A DNA stretch of 64,000 bases from VFBF01 sp964530695 (GTDB lineage: Bacteria > Pseudomonadota > Alphaproteobacteria > Caulobacterales > Aquidulcibacteraceae), in assembly GCA_964530695.1 (NCBI GenBank), contig CAZGYQ010000006.1:1-64000 (forward strand), written 5' to 3'. Below the pieces are notes generated by a model. It was not told the DNA's origin. It searched no databases and worked only from the letters and a program-made list of their open reading frames with translations. A program made the translations under genes and the position numbers. Below are positions 63,025 to 64,000 of this stretch, one piece after another; position 1 is the first letter of the stretch; every line of letters begins with the position of its first letter.

Positions 63025-63189
63025 TGCGCCGACCGCTTACGTCCTTCGCCAGGATTGGGGAACGACCGTCATAGCCGATCCGCGCCGGGAGAAACACCTG
63101 AATGGAAAATAGCAGGCCCCAGCGCGCCCTTCTGCCGCAAAACCGGGCGCGTTGCTTGACCGCCAACGCCCGGAGGCCAATGTCCCGAC

Positions 63190-63921
63190 ATGTCCGCCAC
63201 CACCCTCGACCCCGCCGAGATCGCCAAGTTCGCCGCCATGGCCGAGGCCTGGTGGGACCCCAAGGGCGACTTCGCCCCTCTGCACCGCATGAACCCCGCC
63301 CGGCTGGGCTTCCTGCGCGAGGCCATCGGCGCGCATTTCGGCCGCGAGGGGGGCCGCCGCCCCTTCGAGGGGCTGACCATGATCGACGTGGGCTGCGGCG
63401 GCGGGCTCGTCACCGAGCCCATGGCCCGGCTGGGCGCGCGTGTGACCGGCCTCGACGGCGCGGAAGAGAGCGTGAAGGCCGCCCAGGCGCACGCGATGGC
63501 GGGCGGCCTGACCATCGACTACCGGCAGGGAACCGCCGAGGACCTCGCCGCCTCTGGCGCGACGTTCGACGTGGTCCTCGCGCTGGAGATCATCGAGCAC
63601 GTGGCCGACATGTTCGCCTTCTGCGAAGCGGCCGTCGCGCTCGCCAAGCCCGGCGGCCTCGTCATCTTCTCCACCATCAACCGCACCGCGAAGGCCCGCG
63701 CGCTCGCCATCACCGCGGCCGAACGCATCCTGCGCTGGGTGCCGCATGGCACGCACGATTTCGAGAAGCTGGTGAAGCCCGACGAACTCGCCGCCGCGCT
63801 CCTGCCGCTGGAGGCGGATGCGCCGGTGGGCCTGAGCTTCAATCCGCTGACGGGCGTGTGGAAAACAAGTGACGACGTGTCGATGAACTACTTCATGACG
63901 GTGACGAAGCCCGCCGCGTGA
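63190..63921 (+). CDS. ubiG: UbiG, ubiquinone O-methyltransferase
   Basis: A 243-residue class I SAM methyltransferase. SAM motif I reads MIDVGCGGGLVTEPMARLG, then VTGLDGAEESV, with the UbiG-specific early AWWDPKGDFAPLHRMNPARL and late PHGTHDFEKLVKP segments. It performs both O-methylations in ubiquinone synthesis. ATG 63190 fits the family start. It is divergent from lysC, an arrangement common in Caulobacterales. Confidence 0.95.
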   Translation: MSATTLDPAEIAKFAAMAEAWWDPKGDFAPLHRMNPARLGFLREAIGAHFGREGGRRPFEGLTMIDVGCGGGLVTEPMARLGARVTGLDGAEESVKAAQAHAMAGGLTIDYRQGTAEDLAASGATFDVVLALEIIEHVADMFAFCEAAVALAKPGGLVIFSTINRTAKARALAITAAERILRWVPHGTHDFEKLVKPDELAAALLPLEADAPVGLSFNPLTGVWKTSDDVSMNYFMTVTKPAA

Positions 63922-63928
63922 CGCCTAC

Positions 63929-64000
63929 CTATCGTTCAGGGGGGCCGATCAGATCCCACTTGTTCCCGTAGAGGTCGCTGAACACCGCGACCTTGCCGTA
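63929..64000 (-). CDS. VOC/glyoxalase-family protein, C-terminal end only
   Basis: The last 23 residues are visible, with the stop at 63929-63931: KVAVFSDLYGNKWDLIGPPE. The pattern D-x-x-G-N-x-W-x-L is the typical final strand of VOC-superfamily proteins. The gene continues beyond the window on the minus strand, so the family is likely but the specific member cannot be named. Confidence 0.65.
   Translation of the reverse strand, partial: YGKVAVFSDLYGNKWDLIGPPER

Noticed and set aside
1..64000. CRISPR arrays, tRNA or rRNA genes, prophage
   Set aside because: No evenly spaced direct repeats, cloverleaf-type gene, rRNA core motif or phage structural gene was seen.

Overview
The window reads as a chromosomal segment of a GC-rich Alphaproteobacterium related to Caulobacterales/Hyphomonadaceae. 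The best evidence is the chemotaxis operon: its order cheX-cheYI-cheA-cheW-cheR-cheB-cheYII-cheD-cheU-cheYIII-cheE is the Caulobacter crescentus arrangement, and it includes the CheU and CheE genes characteristic of that lineage. The lysC/ptsP/ubiG neighbourhood, the AsmA and TamAB envelope genes and a NodT-type outer membrane factor fit a Gram-negative alphaproteobacterium. The species cannot be named from sequence alone.

Layout. 1-2.6 kb: the 3' part of a deoxyhypusine-synthase-like gene, a REP-associated transposase (RAYT) embedded among 50-bp cruciform repeats, a YciI-like gene, a second type of inverted repeat, and a strong promoter-hairpins-terminator unit that looks like an unassigned small RNA. 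2.6-7.2 kb: acid phosphatase, acyltransferase, small membrane protein, AsmA. 7.6-12.6 kb: the prkA-yeaH-spoVR stress operon. 12.8-18.6 kb: tamA-tamB. 18.7-22 kb: GST, aminotransferase, EamA exporter, MaoC hydratase. 22-38 kb: a large minus-strand chemotaxis region with 11 translationally coupled che genes, three chemoreceptors (one globin-coupled) that all end in WEEF, a second cheW, and an inserted module of a LuxR-type response regulator beside a membrane-anchored DHp-only protein. 38-43.3 kb: a conserved-looking protein of unknown function, then phoR-pstB-phoU-phoB with a Pho box before pstB and no pstS/C/A. 43.6-49.7 kb: a tripartite RND efflux operon. 49.8-54 kb: two FAH-family hydrolases and maleylacetoacetate isomerase around a TonB-like secreted protein. 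54-64 kb: S9 peptidase, small proteins, ispG, a RodZ-like protein, ptsP, lysC, ubiG and the end of a VOC-family gene.

How the genes work together. The che region encodes a nearly complete adaptation and signalling pathway: receptors, CheW/CheA, CheR/CheB/CheD and three CheY-type regulators. CheYIII looks phosphorylation-independent and carries a C-terminal arginine-rich segment suggestive of a c-di-GMP-responsive CheY. The Pho block is the regulatory half of phosphate sensing. prkA-yeaH-spoVR form the conserved kinase/vWA/SpoVR stress trio.

The most unusual signals are the candidate RNA gene at about 2.2-2.46 kb, the RAYT with symmetric cruciform repeats, the CheYIII active-site substitutions, the DHp-only protein beside an orphan regulator, a 95-residue cytoplasmic insertion in the RND pump, and a paired 9-bp operator-like repeat before the efflux operon. 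No CRISPR array, rRNA, tRNA or prophage was recognised.
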